Below, in pieces: positions 15,425-24,917 of a DNA stretch of 34,063 nucleotides (the stretch's first letter is position 1; each line of letters opens with the position of its first letter). A program made the position numbers and the translations under genes. Origin of the DNA: an uncultured Porphyromonadaceae bacterium (GTDB lineage: Bacteria; Bacteroidota; Bacteroidia; Bacteroidales; Muribaculaceae). The stretch covers positions 1 to 34,063 of the forward strand of contig CAMWIM010000021.1 of NCBI GenBank assembly GCA_947174335.1, given 5' to 3'. A model generated the notes under the pieces. It did no database searches. It was given only the letters and a program-made list of their open reading frames with translations, and was not told where the DNA came from.

Positions 15425-15457
15425 CAGATATTTAATATATCCACGAATATAAACCCC

Positions 15458-18139
15458 ATGACAAAGAAATTATTACGTTCCATAGTCGTTGCTTTTGCAC
15501 TCTCGCTCACGATTGGTGTTGCTTATGCTCGTATGACCGATCAACAGGTGATTGATTATGTTCAGAAAGCAACTGATGATGGAAAGTCTCAGAATGATAT
15601 TATAAGAGAATTGATGGCTCGCGGTGTGACTGAAGCACAACTTCGTCGTATAAAACAGCGTGTTGAGCAACAAAATAAGAACAATGGACAAAGTGGGTCT
15701 ACTGTTGACCGTACGGTAAACCGTAATTCCGCAGCCAATACAAATTTACGCGGAAGTTACAATGATGATCAGATGTATCCTTCGCGTAATCGTACGAATA
15801 ACAGTTCAAATAACGGTTATTATAATAATCAGAAGAATCAGAATCAAACTTCGGGTAATTATAATAAAAACAACCCTAATAATAAGAATATGAATTCGGG
15901 CTATAATAATAGACCCGGAACTAACGGTAATTATAATCGCAACAATCAATATAACCAGAATGGTCAAACAAATCGCCGTATCATTAATGGAACTGAGGTT
16001 ATCGTTGATGAAGAATTCTATTATGACGATGAGTATGACACATATTGGTCACAGTTTGATGAAAACTACACTCCGACCGATGAAACAAAGATTTATGGTG
16101 TGGATATTTTCAGATCGCGTGAATTGACATTTGAGCCTAATGAAAATCTTGCTACTCCGGCAGATTACCGTCTCGGACCCGGCGATGAGGTTATCATTGA
16201 TGTCTGGGGTAACAACGAAGCCCAGATTCGTGAATCTATCTCGCCTGAAGGTAGTATCTTCGTGGAGCAGATTGGCCCGATTTATCTTTCAGGATTAACA
16301 ATTAAAGAGGCTAATGATCGAATCAAAAATATTTTCTCACAGAAATATGCCGATGTTGCCGACCAAGGTTCGGATATAGTATTGTCATTAGGTCAACTTC
16401 GTTCGATTCAGGTTGATGTAATGGGTGAAGTATCTCTCCCCGGAACATATCGCATCTCGCCATTCTCAACACTGTTCCACGCATTGTATAATGCAGGTGG
16501 TACAACTGATTCCGGTTCTTTGCGTCAGATTGAAATTTTGCGAAACGGACGCCGTGTTGCAACTGCCGATATTTATGACTATATATTCAACGGCAAGCGA
16601 TCTACTGATATCCGTCTTCAAGAAGGTGATGTTATTGTGGTTCCTGCATACGATCGTCTTGTTACAGTAGAAGGTGAAGTTAAACGTCCGATGATTTATG
16701 AGTTGAAAAAGGGTGAGACTGTTGCTGATTTGCTTAAGTATTCAGGCGGTTTGAAGTCATCGGCACGAGGTGATCGTGTTACAATTGACCGTACGGTTAA
16801 CGGAGCTAAAACTGTTGCCGTTGTAGAAGCTTCTGATTTTGAAACTTCTCGTCTTGACGACGGTGATATTGTCACTATCGGTAAAGCAGATGAACGTTAT
16901 GATAACCGAGTTGAAGTGGATGGAGCAATAGTTCACCCCGGTGCGTACGCAATCGGAATTGATGTGAATACCGTCGGTGACCTTGTAAAAATCGCGGGTA
17001 ATCCGACAGATGATGCGTTCCTTTCTCGTGTACAATTATTCCGTGAAAATCCCGACCGCTCGACAAGTGTTATCGGTGTTAATCTTGGAGGAATCTTAAA
17101 CGGTACGGTTCCTGATGTTGAATTGAAGAAAAACGATGTACTTATCATTTCTTCAGTTGATGAACTTGATACTAAAGAAGATGTTGCAATAGAAGGTGAA
17201 GTTAACCGTCCCGGTGAATACCCATACGCCAAAGGTATGACAATTGAAGACTTGATTGTTCAGGCAGGTGGTATGAAAGAAGGTGCATCTACTGTCAAAG
17301 TTGATATCTCCCGTCGTCTTAAAAGTGACGATGCAATGACAATAAGCGAAAAAATTGGTAAAAACTTTACCATGAAAGTTAAAAATGGTCTTATTGTTGA
17401 TGGTGAAAAGGGCTTTGAGCTTGAACCGGGTGATATTGTTGATATCCGCAAATCTCCGGGTTATGTAGAACAACGTCGTGTTAAAATTTCCGGTGAGGTG
17501 CCTTTTGAAGGTCAGTATTCATTGGGTAAACGTACCGAACGTATTTCAGATTTGGTTAACCGTGCCGGTGGTGTAAGCCAATTTGCATATCTTCGTGGAG
17601 CACACCTTACCCGTCAATTGACTGAAGATGAAAAGATTGCGCGTGATGAAGCATTGAATCTTGCCCGTATGTCAGCCGGTTCTGACTCTATCTCAGCAAA
17701 TAAGCTCATTGTCAGTGATACATATACTGTCGGTATTGACCTCGACAAAGCACTTGCAAATCCCGGTGGTCCGGAAGACCTTGTTTTGATGGAGGGGGAT
17801 GAACTTGTTATTCCCGAACTTGTCAATACTGTCAAAATCTCAGGAGACGTTCTTTTCCCGAATACTGTTATCTTTACCCCAGGAAAGAAATACAAATATT
17901 ATGTGAACCAAGCCGGTGGTTGGGGAAATACTGCAAACAAGGGTAGAGCGTTCGTAGTCTATATGAACGGACAGGTTGCCCGAGCGGATAAGGCTGTAAT
18001 TGAGCCGGGTTGTCAGATTATAGTCCCGTCTAAGGAAAAGAGGGCTGGTATGTCGGCTGCTCAATGGCTTGCTATAGGCTCAAGTGCGGCATCTCTTGGT
18101 ACAATGATCGCAACTATCGCAAGTATTGTAAAAAAATAG
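15458..18139 (+). CDS. Multi-SLBB outer-membrane polysaccharide export protein (Wza-like)
   Basis: The start is ATG 15458 (893 aa), giving the signal peptide MTKKLLRSIVVAFALSLTIG with cleavage near AYA-RM. Next come a helical segment (MTDQQVIDYVQKATDDG), an Asn/Tyr/Gly-rich linker (about 80-170), and the Poly_export domain (PADYRLGPGDEVIIDVWGNNEAQI). About six SLBB repeats follow, each starting like VDVMGEVSLPGTY, VEGEVKRPMIY, VDGAIVHPGAY, IEGEVNRPGEYP, ISGEVPFEGQY and ISGDVLFPNTV. The C-terminal hydrophobic segment (WLAIGSSAASLGTMIATIASIV) matches the Wza membrane helix. It forms the periplasmic and outer-membrane channel for exopolysaccharide or capsule. The partner Wzz-like gene follows by 27 bp. 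Confidence 0.92.
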   Translation: MTKKLLRSIVVAFALSLTIGVAYARMTDQQVIDYVQKATDDGKSQNDIIRELMARGVTEAQLRRIKQRVEQQNKNNGQSGSTVDRTVNRNSAANTNLRGSYNDDQMYPSRNRTNNSSNNGYYNNQKNQNQTSGNYNKNNPNNKNMNSGYNNRPGTNGNYNRNNQYNQNGQTNRRIINGTEVIVDEEFYYDDEYDTYWSQFDENYTPTDETKIYGVDIFRSRELTFEPNENLATPADYRLGPGDEVIIDVWGNNEAQIRESISPEGSIFVEQIGPIYLSGLTIKEANDRIKNIFSQKYADVADQGSDIVLSLGQLRSIQVDVMGEVSLPGTYRISPFSTLFHALYNAGGTTDSGSLRQIEILRNGRRVATADIYDYIFNGKRSTDIRLQEGDVIVVPAYDRLVTVEGEVKRPMIYELKKGETVADLLKYSGGLKSSARGDRVTIDRTVNGAKTVAVVEASDFETSRLDDGDIVTIGKADERYDNRVEVDGAIVHPGAYAIGIDVNTVGDLVKIAGNPTDDAFLSRVQLFRENPDRSTSVIGVNLGGILNGTVPDVELKKNDVLIISSVDELDTKEDVAIEGEVNRPGEYPYAKGMTIEDLIVQAGGMKEGASTVKVDISRRLKSDDAMTISEKIGKNFTMKVKNGLIVDGEKGFELEPGDIVDIRKSPGYVEQRRVKISGEVPFEGQYSLGKRTERISDLVNRAGGVSQFAYLRGAHLTRQLTEDEKIARDEALNLARMSAGSDSISANKLIVSDTYTVGIDLDKALANPGGPEDLVLMEGDELVIPELVNTVKISGDVLFPNTVIFTPGKKYKYYVNQAGGWGNTANKGRAFVVYMNGQVARADKAVIEPGCQIIVPSKEKRAGMSAAQWLAIGSSAASLGTMIATIASIVKK

Positions 18140-18166
18140 CGTGATTACACATTATTTATATATAGT

Positions 18167-19291
18167 ATGAACGAAAATAATATTACGTCTGACCCGAATC
18201 AGGAAGAACAGGAAATTGATCTTCTCGAACTCGCTTCAAAGCTTTGGGAGAAGAGACGCACAATTATAAAATGGACTTTAATCGGTGCTGTGTGTGGTCT
18301 TGTGATTGCATTCAGTATTCCCAAGGAATATACTGCATCAGTCAAATTGGCACCTGAAACATCGAATAGCAAAACCGGTTCAGCCGGAGGGCTCGGAGCT
18401 CTGGCGGCGATGGCAGGAATTTCAATGGGAACCGGTTCATCTGCTGATGCTGTCTATCCCGAATTGTATCCCGATGTTGTATCCTCGATTCCTTTTACTG
18501 TTGGTTTGCTTAATGTTAAGCTTGATACAAAGGATGGCGAGGAAACAGTTCAATCAATTTTGGAAGATCATACATCTTCGCCTTGGTGGACTCATATAAT
18601 GGGGCTACCGGGTACTATAATTGGTGGCGTAAAATCGCTTTTTTCTTCTAAAAAAGAAGATGAAGAAGATAGCATCATTGACCCATACCATTTGACCGCC
18701 AAACAGGCTGCTCTTGTAGAGAGTCTTAATAACTGTATTTCGGCAAACGTTGATACAAAGACTTCGGTCGTGACTATTTCAGCCACCATGCAGGATGCTG
18801 TGGCATCGGCTCAACTTGCCGACACAGTTATGGCACGTTTGAAAGAATATGTCGTTGATTATCGAACAGGTAAAGCTCGTCAAGATTTGGAATATGCTAA
18901 GAAAATCAATGATGAGGCTCGAGCAGAATATTATGAAGCTCAGAAACGTTACGCGTCGGCAGTTGATCGTAACCAGGGACTCTCTACCCGAGTTGCATCG
19001 ATTGATATTGACCGTCTTGAAAACGAGTCGGAGCTTGCTTTCAATATCTACAATAATACAGCTCAACAAGTGAAAATTGCTGAGGCTAAGGTTCAGGAAA
19101 CGACCCCGGTATTTGCCGTCGTACAGCCTGCTACGGTTCCTGTTCGAGCTTCAAAGCCATCAAAACCGATGATACTTGTCGGATTTATGTTCCTTTTCTT
19201 TGTAGCATCGTCGGCTTATATACTTTTTGCACCTTCTTTGATTGAAGGATTTAAGGCTCATCGCAATGGCGATGGATCAGAAAAAGCATAA
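18167..19291 (+). CDS. Wzz-type polysaccharide co-polymerase (chain-length determinant)
   Basis: The 374-aa inner-membrane protein has the Wzz architecture: an acidic cytoplasmic N-terminus (LLELASKLWEKRRTIIKW), TM1 (WTLIGAVCGLVIAFSIP, about 28-44) followed by KEYTASVKLAPE, a long periplasmic coiled region (about 60-315, with helix DYRTGKARQDLEYAKKI), the Pro-rich motif VQPATVPVRASKPSKP, and TM2 (MILVGFMFLFFVASSAYILF). No tyrosine-kinase domain is fused, so any kinase partner is encoded elsewhere. With the SLBB exporter it forms the trans-envelope export path. No glycosyltransferase or flippase genes follow; the next gene is rpsP. Confidence 0.9.
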   Translation: MNENNITSDPNQEEQEIDLLELASKLWEKRRTIIKWTLIGAVCGLVIAFSIPKEYTASVKLAPETSNSKTGSAGGLGALAAMAGISMGTGSSADAVYPELYPDVVSSIPFTVGLLNVKLDTKDGEETVQSILEDHTSSPWWTHIMGLPGTIIGGVKSLFSSKKEDEEDSIIDPYHLTAKQAALVESLNNCISANVDTKTSVVTISATMQDAVASAQLADTVMARLKEYVVDYRTGKARQDLEYAKKINDEARAEYYEAQKRYASAVDRNQGLSTRVASIDIDRLENESELAFNIYNNTAQQVKIAEAKVQETTPVFAVVQPATVPVRASKPSKPMILVGFMFLFFVASSAYILFAPSLIEGFKAHRNGDGSEKA

Positions 19292-19336
19292 ACAACATAA
19301 TAAATCGACGTTTTTGATAAAATAGTTGAGAAAAAT

Positions 19337-19367
19337 ATTGTCAACTCACGAAAAAGTCGTACCTTTG
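19337..19367 (+). promoter_or_regulatory. Promoter of rpsP, ATTG-N19-TACCTTTG
   Basis: ATTG at 19337-19340, 19-nt spacer, TACCTTTG at 19360-19367. A weak inverted repeat (GTTGA...TCAAC) overlaps the -33 region. Confidence 0.7.
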
Positions 19368-19411
19368 CAGTCGCTAAACAATACAAAACCAATATTAATT
19401 AAAAACAATCA

Positions 19412-19957
19412 ATGGCAACTAAAATCAGATTACAGCGTCATGGTCGTAAAAACTATGCGTTTTATCCTATTGTGATCGCCGATAGCAGAGCACCACGAGA
19501 TGGTAAATTTATTGAAAGGATCGGTTCTTATAATCCTAACACTAATCCTGCTACAATAACATTGAATTTCGAACGCGCTTTGTATTGGGTTAACGTTGGT
19601 GCACAACCCACCGACACAGTTCGCAGCATTCTTTCAAACGAAGGCGTCCTTTTGATGAAACACCTTCAGGGTGGCGTTAAAAAAGGTGCTTTTGATGAAG
19701 CAGAAGCTCAAAAACGTTTCGATGCGTGGAAGTCTAAAAAACAGGCAGCTGTAGATGCTGTTAAGACTTCAATGGCTGACAAAAAAGAGCTTGCTGCAAA
19801 ACAGCGTCTTGAAGACGAGCAAGCTAAAAACAAAGCTAAAGCTGAACTCGTCGCAAAGAAAAAAGCTGAAATCGCAGCAGCTAAAGCTGAAGCAGAAGCC
19901 GCTGCAAATGCAGAGGAAGAAGCTCCTGCTGCTGAAGAAGCTCCCGCTGCTGAATAA
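19412..19957 (+). CDS. rpsP: 30S ribosomal protein S16 with long charged C-terminal extension
   Basis: S16 binds 16S rRNA and is needed for 30S assembly. Residues 1-~80 are the standard domain ([23 protein letters not shown], then [10 protein letters not shown], and [12 protein letters not shown]). About 100 further residues are added, nearly all Ala, Glu and Lys, probably one long helix ending [15 protein letters not shown]. Bacteroidetes S16 proteins commonly carry such a tail, while E. coli S16 has only 82 aa. It has its own promoter and terminator. Confidence 0.97.
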   Translation: MATKIRLQRHGRKNYAFYPIVIADSRAPRDGKFIERIGSYNPNTNPATITLNFERALYWVNVGAQPTDTVRSILSNEGVLLMKHLQGGVKKGAFDEAEAQKRFDAWKSKKQAAVDAVKTSMADKKELAAKQRLEDEQAKNKAKAELVAKKKAEIAAAKAEAEAAANAEEEAPAAEEAPAAE

Positions 19958-20008
19958 GCAATTGGAGTTTCGGCATAAAAATCTTGAAGATTTTTATTTC
20001 AAATTTAT

Positions 20009-20045
20009 AGAAGGTATGTTAGAAATAATATACCTTCTTTTTTAT
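20009..20045 (+). terminator. Intrinsic terminator of rpsP
   Basis: A perfect 9-bp stem, AGAAGGTAT (20009-20017) with ATACCTTCT (20030-20038), a 12-nt loop and a T7 tail. Confidence 0.85.
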
Positions 20046-20115
20046 CGTATATGTACGGGAGATGATATTACTCTAAATTAGTTAAAGTTAAATTTAATTA
20101 ATTATTTTATTAAAA

Positions 20116-20147
20116 TTTGTATAAATAATGTATGATACTTAACTTTG
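20116..20147 (+). promoter_or_regulatory. Promoter of the LRR/Big_2 gene, TTTG-N20-TAACTTTG
   Basis: TTTG at 20116-20119, 20-nt spacer, TAACTTTG at 20140-20147, an exact match. Transcription should start near 20154, which rules out a start codon at 20145 and selects ATG 20199. Confidence 0.85.
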
Positions 20148-20198
20148 AATTACTACTTTGAACCTGTAAATTCATTACATTTTATACATTTCAACCAA

Positions 20199-22700
20199 AT
20201 GAAATTCCAGACATTTCCGATACGTCTTTTTGCAATTATATCCTTATGTTGTACTACATTGTCAGCATTTGCAGCAATTAAAACTGTTATTGTTAATATA
20301 TCAGGATTAGATTTTGAATTAAATCTTGATACAACAACTAAAGCAGCTTCTATTACAGATACTCGTGTTGTTGTAAAAGATGATGCGTTGGCTGCGAATG
20401 TCGTTATACCTGAGACTATAACCTACGATGAAGAGGTCTATACAATAGTTTCTTTAGGAACAGCTTTGCAATTTTGCAGTGTAATGCAAACTCTTGTTTT
20501 GCCGAATTCGATAGAGACTTTGAGTTCAAGGTCATTTGCAAACTGTTCAAATTTGTTGACTGTCGAATTTGGCAACAATATTACTTTGCTACCTGATAAC
20601 TTGTTTTATAATTGCCGATCATTGGAATCAGTGGTAATTCCTGAATCGGTAACAACGATGGGTAGCTCTGTTTTCATAAACTGTAAAAGCTTGAAATCGT
20701 TAAGAATTCCGGCGAGTGTTGTTAATATTAATGATCAAGCTCTTGGTACTGGTTTGGCAGCTATTGAAAATATTTATCTTGAAAATCCCAATGTAGATAT
20801 CTATCCTGAACTATTGTTTAATGCAGTCTTTTATCAAGACGTTATGCCGTGGAACGGTAATCCCGATGTCAAGATTCATGTACCGGAAGAATCTTTGTCG
20901 TCGTTCATCGCTCGGTATAAATCGGTTTTCAGTGCAGATCATTTTGTTGTGTTAGAACCAATAGTTCCTGACATGCCACCGGCTTTGGTGATTAATGAAA
21001 CATCAATTGAATTGTCTCCCGGTGAATCGATACAGCTGAATGCGACCATAACCCCACAACCAACTGGAGAGGTAGTGATTAAATGGGAATCTACAGATGA
21101 ATCAGTGATAACAGTGTCAGGCGACGGAACGATTAATGCTGTAGGGGTAGGCACCGCGACTGTTAGAGCTATTGCCGGCGAACTCACGGCTGAGTGTCAG
21201 GTAGAGGTTGTTCCTGTAAAGGTTGAGTCGTTTGTTATCAAAGGAATTTATGCAACTGACGTTTATTTTATGGGACGAAGCTATCAGGCAACCGTTGAGG
21301 TTACACCTGAAAATGCTACGGATAAGACTGTGGTTTGGTCAAGTGATAAACCTGATTTGGCAACAGTCAATGAAACAGGTTTGGTTAACTGCTTGGAAGA
21401 AGGTGAAGTTACAATCACGGCTACAATCGGGTCGATATCTCGTTCAATTAAAATACAAATTAAACCGATACAACTACAATCGATAACTCTTATGCCCGAA
21501 ATAATGGAATTAACTGTTGGACAGGAAGGGGAGTTGTCGTGGACGACATCCCCATCAGATGCGACTTACGCCGATATTGAATGGCGTATAAGCAATAGTG
21601 CGGTTGCGATAGTTCAGAATAATGTCGTTAAGGCACTTGCCGGAGGAGAAACTCGCATACAGGCGTTCAATTTAAAAAACGGGATATGGTCAAACGAGTG
21701 TAAGGTCATTGTAAAACGCGCAGACGATGATATACTCATTCTATCATCGGGAAGCATAACATTGATGGCAAAGGAAACTTTTCAACTGAGTGTGTTAAAT
21801 GACCCGAATGGTTTAACTGACCTTGTCTGGAGTTCGGATAATCGAGATGTGGCAACTGTAGATGAAACCGGATTGGTTAAAGCTATTGGCAAAGGTGAGA
21901 CGATAATTCGTGCTGTTTGTGGAGATCGAGTAGGAGAGTGCATCGTTTTTGTAAATACAATTGATGCAACTGAAATCCAATTATCTGAAACTGCCATAGA
22001 ACTTCATCCGGGACAAACAACAAATGTTGATGCGTTGATTATTCCGGAGAATGTTACGGATAATACTGTGATTTGGATTTCTGATGATCCGGCAGTCGCA
22101 CCAGTTAAAAATGGTTATATTGAAGCTGTCGCAGAAGGTGTGGCGACAATTATAGCCCGATGTGGAGATGTCACGGCTGAATGTACGGTCACGGTTACTG
22201 TTGAAAAAATTGATATTGAAAGTGTCAGTATCAATGATCTTGATATAACTTTAGAGGTTGGTGATGTCCGCCAGCTATCTTTTACGGTGCAACCCGACAA
22301 TGCTTACTATGAAACGGTCGAATGGAAATCGACCAATGAAAAAGTTGTTACTGTCAACGGCGATGGACTTGTCTCGGCTGTTGGTGTTGGCGAAGCATTT
22401 ATTTCAGTCAGTGTGGATGCGGTTGCGGCAATATGCAAAATTAAAGTTGTTAAGGCACAGATGTCAGGTATTGAGGAGGTAACTCAAAACCCAATCGCTT
22501 CACAAATTACGACAATATCCAATTCGATTATCATTTCCGGTTTGAAAAATAACGATTTCGTGGGTGTCTATTCTATAAATGGTACAGCGATTTATCCGCC
22601 CTCAAATGTCGTTACTGACGCTTTGACAATCAAAGTGCCGTCGCCCGGTATCTATATTGTACGAATCAACAAAAATGCGACTAAAGTTGCAGTAAGATAA
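20199..22700 (+). CDS. Secreted BspA-type LRR protein with six Big_2 domains and T9SS-like tail
   Basis: The 833-aa protein starts at ATG 20199 with signal peptide MKFQTFPIRLFAIISLCCTT... ending AFA-AI. Residues about 60-200 are BspA-type (LRR_5) repeats, e.g. LPNSIETLSSRSFANCSNL and IPESVTTMGSSVFINCKSL. From about 262 to 752 there are six Ig-like Big_2 domains of about 82 aa, each with the signature W-x-S-x2-x-x-V-A-x-V ... G-x-V-x-A-x-G-G/E-x-T, e.g. VVWSSDKPDLATVNETGLV. The last about 60 residues (GVYSINGTAIYPP...GIYIVRINKNATKVAVR) resemble the C-terminal sorting domain of type IX secretion. A surface adhesin role is inferred; the ligand is unknown. Confidence 0.88.
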   Translation: MKFQTFPIRLFAIISLCCTTLSAFAAIKTVIVNISGLDFELNLDTTTKAASITDTRVVVKDDALAANVVIPETITYDEEVYTIVSLGTALQFCSVMQTLVLPNSIETLSSRSFANCSNLLTVEFGNNITLLPDNLFYNCRSLESVVIPESVTTMGSSVFINCKSLKSLRIPASVVNINDQALGTGLAAIENIYLENPNVDIYPELLFNAVFYQDVMPWNGNPDVKIHVPEESLSSFIARYKSVFSADHFVVLEPIVPDMPPALVINETSIELSPGESIQLNATITPQPTGEVVIKWESTDESVITVSGDGTINAVGVGTATVRAIAGELTAECQVEVVPVKVESFVIKGIYATDVYFMGRSYQATVEVTPENATDKTVVWSSDKPDLATVNETGLVNCLEEGEVTITATIGSISRSIKIQIKPIQLQSITLMPEIMELTVGQEGELSWTTSPSDATYADIEWRISNSAVAIVQNNVVKALAGGETRIQAFNLKNGIWSNECKVIVKRADDDILILSSGSITLMAKETFQLSVLNDPNGLTDLVWSSDNRDVATVDETGLVKAIGKGETIIRAVCGDRVGECIVFVNTIDATEIQLSETAIELHPGQTTNVDALIIPENVTDNTVIWISDDPAVAPVKNGYIEAVAEGVATIIARCGDVTAECTVTVTVEKIDIESVSINDLDITLEVGDVRQLSFTVQPDNAYYETVEWKSTNEKVVTVNGDGLVSAVGVGEAFISVSVDAVAAICKIKVVKAQMSGIEEVTQNPIASQITTISNSIIISGLKNNDFVGVYSINGTAIYPPSNVVTDALTIKVPSPGIYIVRINKNATKVAVR

Positions 22701-22717
22701 AAATATTCGTATCTTTG
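22686..22717 (+). promoter_or_regulatory. Promoter of the kinase-RapZ/MurU-like operon
   Basis: GTTG at 22686-22689 (near TTTG), 20-nt spacer, TATCTTTG at 22710-22717. The -33 element lies inside the last codons of the preceding gene. Confidence 0.7.
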
Positions 22718-22734
22718 TTTAAAATATTTTTCAG

Positions 22735-24174
22735 ATGAATACCGACATACTTTCAAAGTTATATAACGACATAATCGGACAGCCTCCTGCCAAGATTATT
22801 GAACTCCCGGCTTCAGGTTCTAACCGTCGCTACTTCAGATTGGAAGGTCCTCAATCAATCATTGGCGCAATCGGCACTTCTCGTGAAGAAAATGAGGCGT
22901 TTATCTATATGGCGGATAAATTCCGTGCCAAGGGTTTGCCTGTACCAGAAGTTCTTGCCGTATCTGACGACCATATGGCATATATTCAGCAGGATTTGGG
23001 AGATTTGTCACTATTTCAAGCTATTGAAAAAGGACGTCTTACCCGTTCATTTGGAATCGAGGAAAAAGAACTTATAGCAAAGACTCTGAAATTGTTGCCC
23101 GATATCCAGTTTGCAGGAACTGATAACTTTGACTTCGGTAAGTGCTATCCCTCGTCTTCGTTTGATATGAGGACAATCATGTGGGATCTCAACTACTTTA
23201 AATATTGTTTCTTAAAGGCAACAGGACTCGAATTTCAGGAGGATCGTCTGGAAGACGACTTTATTAAGATGGCTCGCGTACTGATGGAGAATGATTGTTC
23301 AACCTTTATGTATCGCGATTTTCAGTCACGTAATGTGATGATAAAAGATGGCAATCCGTGGTTCATTGATTTTCAGGGCGGGCGACGCGGTCCATATTTT
23401 TATGACTTGGCATCATTTCTTTGGCAAGCTAAAGCAAACTTCCCCGATAGTTTGCGTGAGGAAATGATTGATGTATATATTGAGTCGTTGAGTAAGTATG
23501 TTGATGTTGATCGAGAGCAATTCCTTTCGACTTTGCGTCACTTTGTATTGTTCCGTACACTTCAAGTGCTTGGTGCATACGGATTTAGGGGCTATTTTGA
23601 GAAGAAACCTCACTTTATGCAAAGCGTGCCGTTTGCTATTGCCAATTTACGCGAATTGCTGTCAACGGAATATCCCGAATATCCATATCTTGAGTCATTG
23701 TTGAAGAAACTGGTTGATATGAAGCAGTTTACCGATGAACTTCAGAAGCGAACTCTAACTGTTAGGGTTATGAGCTTTGCCTATAAAAAAGGTATTCCTA
23801 ACGATGCTTCGGGTAATGGTGGCGGATATGTCTTTGACTGTCGTGCCGTTAACAATCCCGGTAAATATGAACGCTTTAAACCTTTTACCGGTCTTGATAA
23901 AAACGTTATTCAATATCTTGAGGATGACGGTGAGATTCTTACATTTCTCGACCACTGCTATGCACTTGTCGATGCAACAGTTCAACGTTATAAGGAGCGT
24001 GGCTTCACAAACCTGATGGTATGTTTCGGATGTACCGGCGGACGTCACCGTTCGGTTTATTGTGCGCAACACATGGCTGAGCGTCTAAATAAAGAGTTTA
24101 ATGTAAAAGTTGAACTCATACACCGCGAGCAGGATATTGAACAGGAATTTGCGCCAAAAGAATTTGCGGGCTGA
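22735..24174 (+). CDS. APH-fold sugar kinase (AmgK-like) fused to RapZ C-terminal domain
   Basis: The 479-aa protein has two parts. Residues 1-~330 are an aminoglycoside-phosphotransferase-type kinase resembling AmgK, which phosphorylates the anomeric carbon of MurNAc/GlcNAc: SGSNRRYFRLEG, the catalytic loop YRDFQSRNVM (193-202; Tyr replaces the usual His), and the metal-binding DFQGGRRGPYFYDLASFL (from Asp212). Residues about 340-470 match the C-terminal domain of RapZ: GYVFDCRAVNNPG, FTGLDKNV and GCTGGRHRSVY (432-442). In E. coli that domain binds GlcN6P and the sRNA GlmZ. The P-loop half of RapZ is absent. The stop overlaps the MurU-like start by 1 nt. A cell-wall amino-sugar salvage kinase with built-in sensing is inferred. 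Confidence 0.88.
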   Translation: MNTDILSKLYNDIIGQPPAKIIELPASGSNRRYFRLEGPQSIIGAIGTSREENEAFIYMADKFRAKGLPVPEVLAVSDDHMAYIQQDLGDLSLFQAIEKGRLTRSFGIEEKELIAKTLKLLPDIQFAGTDNFDFGKCYPSSSFDMRTIMWDLNYFKYCFLKATGLEFQEDRLEDDFIKMARVLMENDCSTFMYRDFQSRNVMIKDGNPWFIDFQGGRRGPYFYDLASFLWQAKANFPDSLREEMIDVYIESLSKYVDVDREQFLSTLRHFVLFRTLQVLGAYGFRGYFEKKPHFMQSVPFAIANLRELLSTEYPEYPYLESLLKKLVDMKQFTDELQKRTLTVRVMSFAYKKGIPNDASGNGGGYVFDCRAVNNPGKYERFKPFTGLDKNVIQYLEDDGEILTFLDHCYALVDATVQRYKERGFTNLMVCFGCTGGRHRSVYCAQHMAERLNKEFNVKVELIHREQDIEQEFAPKEFAG

Positions 24175-24917
24175 TGAATGCGCTTATTTTTGCAGCCGGA
24201 TTAGGAACACGTTTGCGTCCACTCACAAACGATCGACCGAAAGCTCTTGTTGAGGTCGGTGGCGTTCCAATGCTTCAACATGTAATCATGAAGTTAAAAA
24301 ATGCCGGGATAAATAAGATTGTAGTAAACGTCCATCATTTTGCTCCCAAGATTGTTGAGTTTCTGAATTGTAATGATAACTTCGGTCTTGATATTCAGGT
24401 TAGCGATGAAACCGACAAACTACTCGAAACCGGTGGCGGAATTCTAAAAGCTCATAAATTGCTTGGCGATGAACCGTTTATTGTTCACAATGCAGATATA
24501 TTGACTGACTTCCCTATTAAAGAGATGATTGAATGTCATCAGAAGTCAAATGCCGATGTAACACTTTTGGCTGATGATCGCAAGACTTCTCGATATTTCT
24601 TCTTTAACGGTACAAATCGATTGGTAGGATGGGGTAATGTATCTGAGAAAAAATTTTTGCCTGAAGGATTTACGCCTGATGATACAGTAACACCTCTTGC
24701 TTTTGGTGGAGTTCATATATTGAACCCAACTGTTTTTAAGCCCTTGAAGCGGTATGCCGAGAATAATAGTCTTGATGCGTTTTCAATTGTTCCGTTCTAT
24801 GTTGAATCGTGCCAAAAGTTGATGATTAACGGCTATACTCCTTCTGAAAAATATCAGTGGATTGATATAGGTAAACCTGAATCACTCGCTGTTGCAAACA
24901 GCTTGTTTGAAAAATGA
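24174..24917 (+). CDS. MurU-like sugar-1-phosphate nucleotidyltransferase
   Basis: The 247-aa GT-A-fold nucleotidyltransferase has the signature AAGLGTRLRPLTNDRPKALVEVG (residues about 7-29), the metal/substrate segment VHNADILTD, the specificity loop ETGGGILKAH and the C-terminal WIDIGKPESL. In the AmgK-MurU pathway known from Pseudomonas, MurU converts MurNAc-1-phosphate to UDP-MurNAc. The direct overlap with an AmgK-like kinase gene makes that function likely, although a mannose- or glucose-1-phosphate enzyme cannot be excluded on motifs alone. It overlaps the following glycosyltransferase by 4 nt. Confidence 0.85.
   Translation: MNALIFAAGLGTRLRPLTNDRPKALVEVGGVPMLQHVIMKLKNAGINKIVVNVHHFAPKIVEFLNCNDNFGLDIQVSDETDKLLETGGGILKAHKLLGDEPFIVHNADILTDFPIKEMIECHQKSNADVTLLADDRKTSRYFFFNGTNRLVGWGNVSEKKFLPEGFTPDDTVTPLAFGGVHILNPTVFKPLKRYAENNSLDAFSIVPFYVESCQKLMINGYTPSEKYQWIDIGKPESLAVANSLFEK

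Noticed and set aside
15413..15457. Upstream TTG start for the SLBB exporter
   Set aside because: It overlaps the promoter region and would put extra residues before a clean signal peptide starting at ATG 15458.
20145..20198. Upstream extension of the LRR/Big_2 gene to a TTG at 20145
   Set aside because: That codon lies inside the -7 promoter box; ATG 20199 gives a proper signal peptide.
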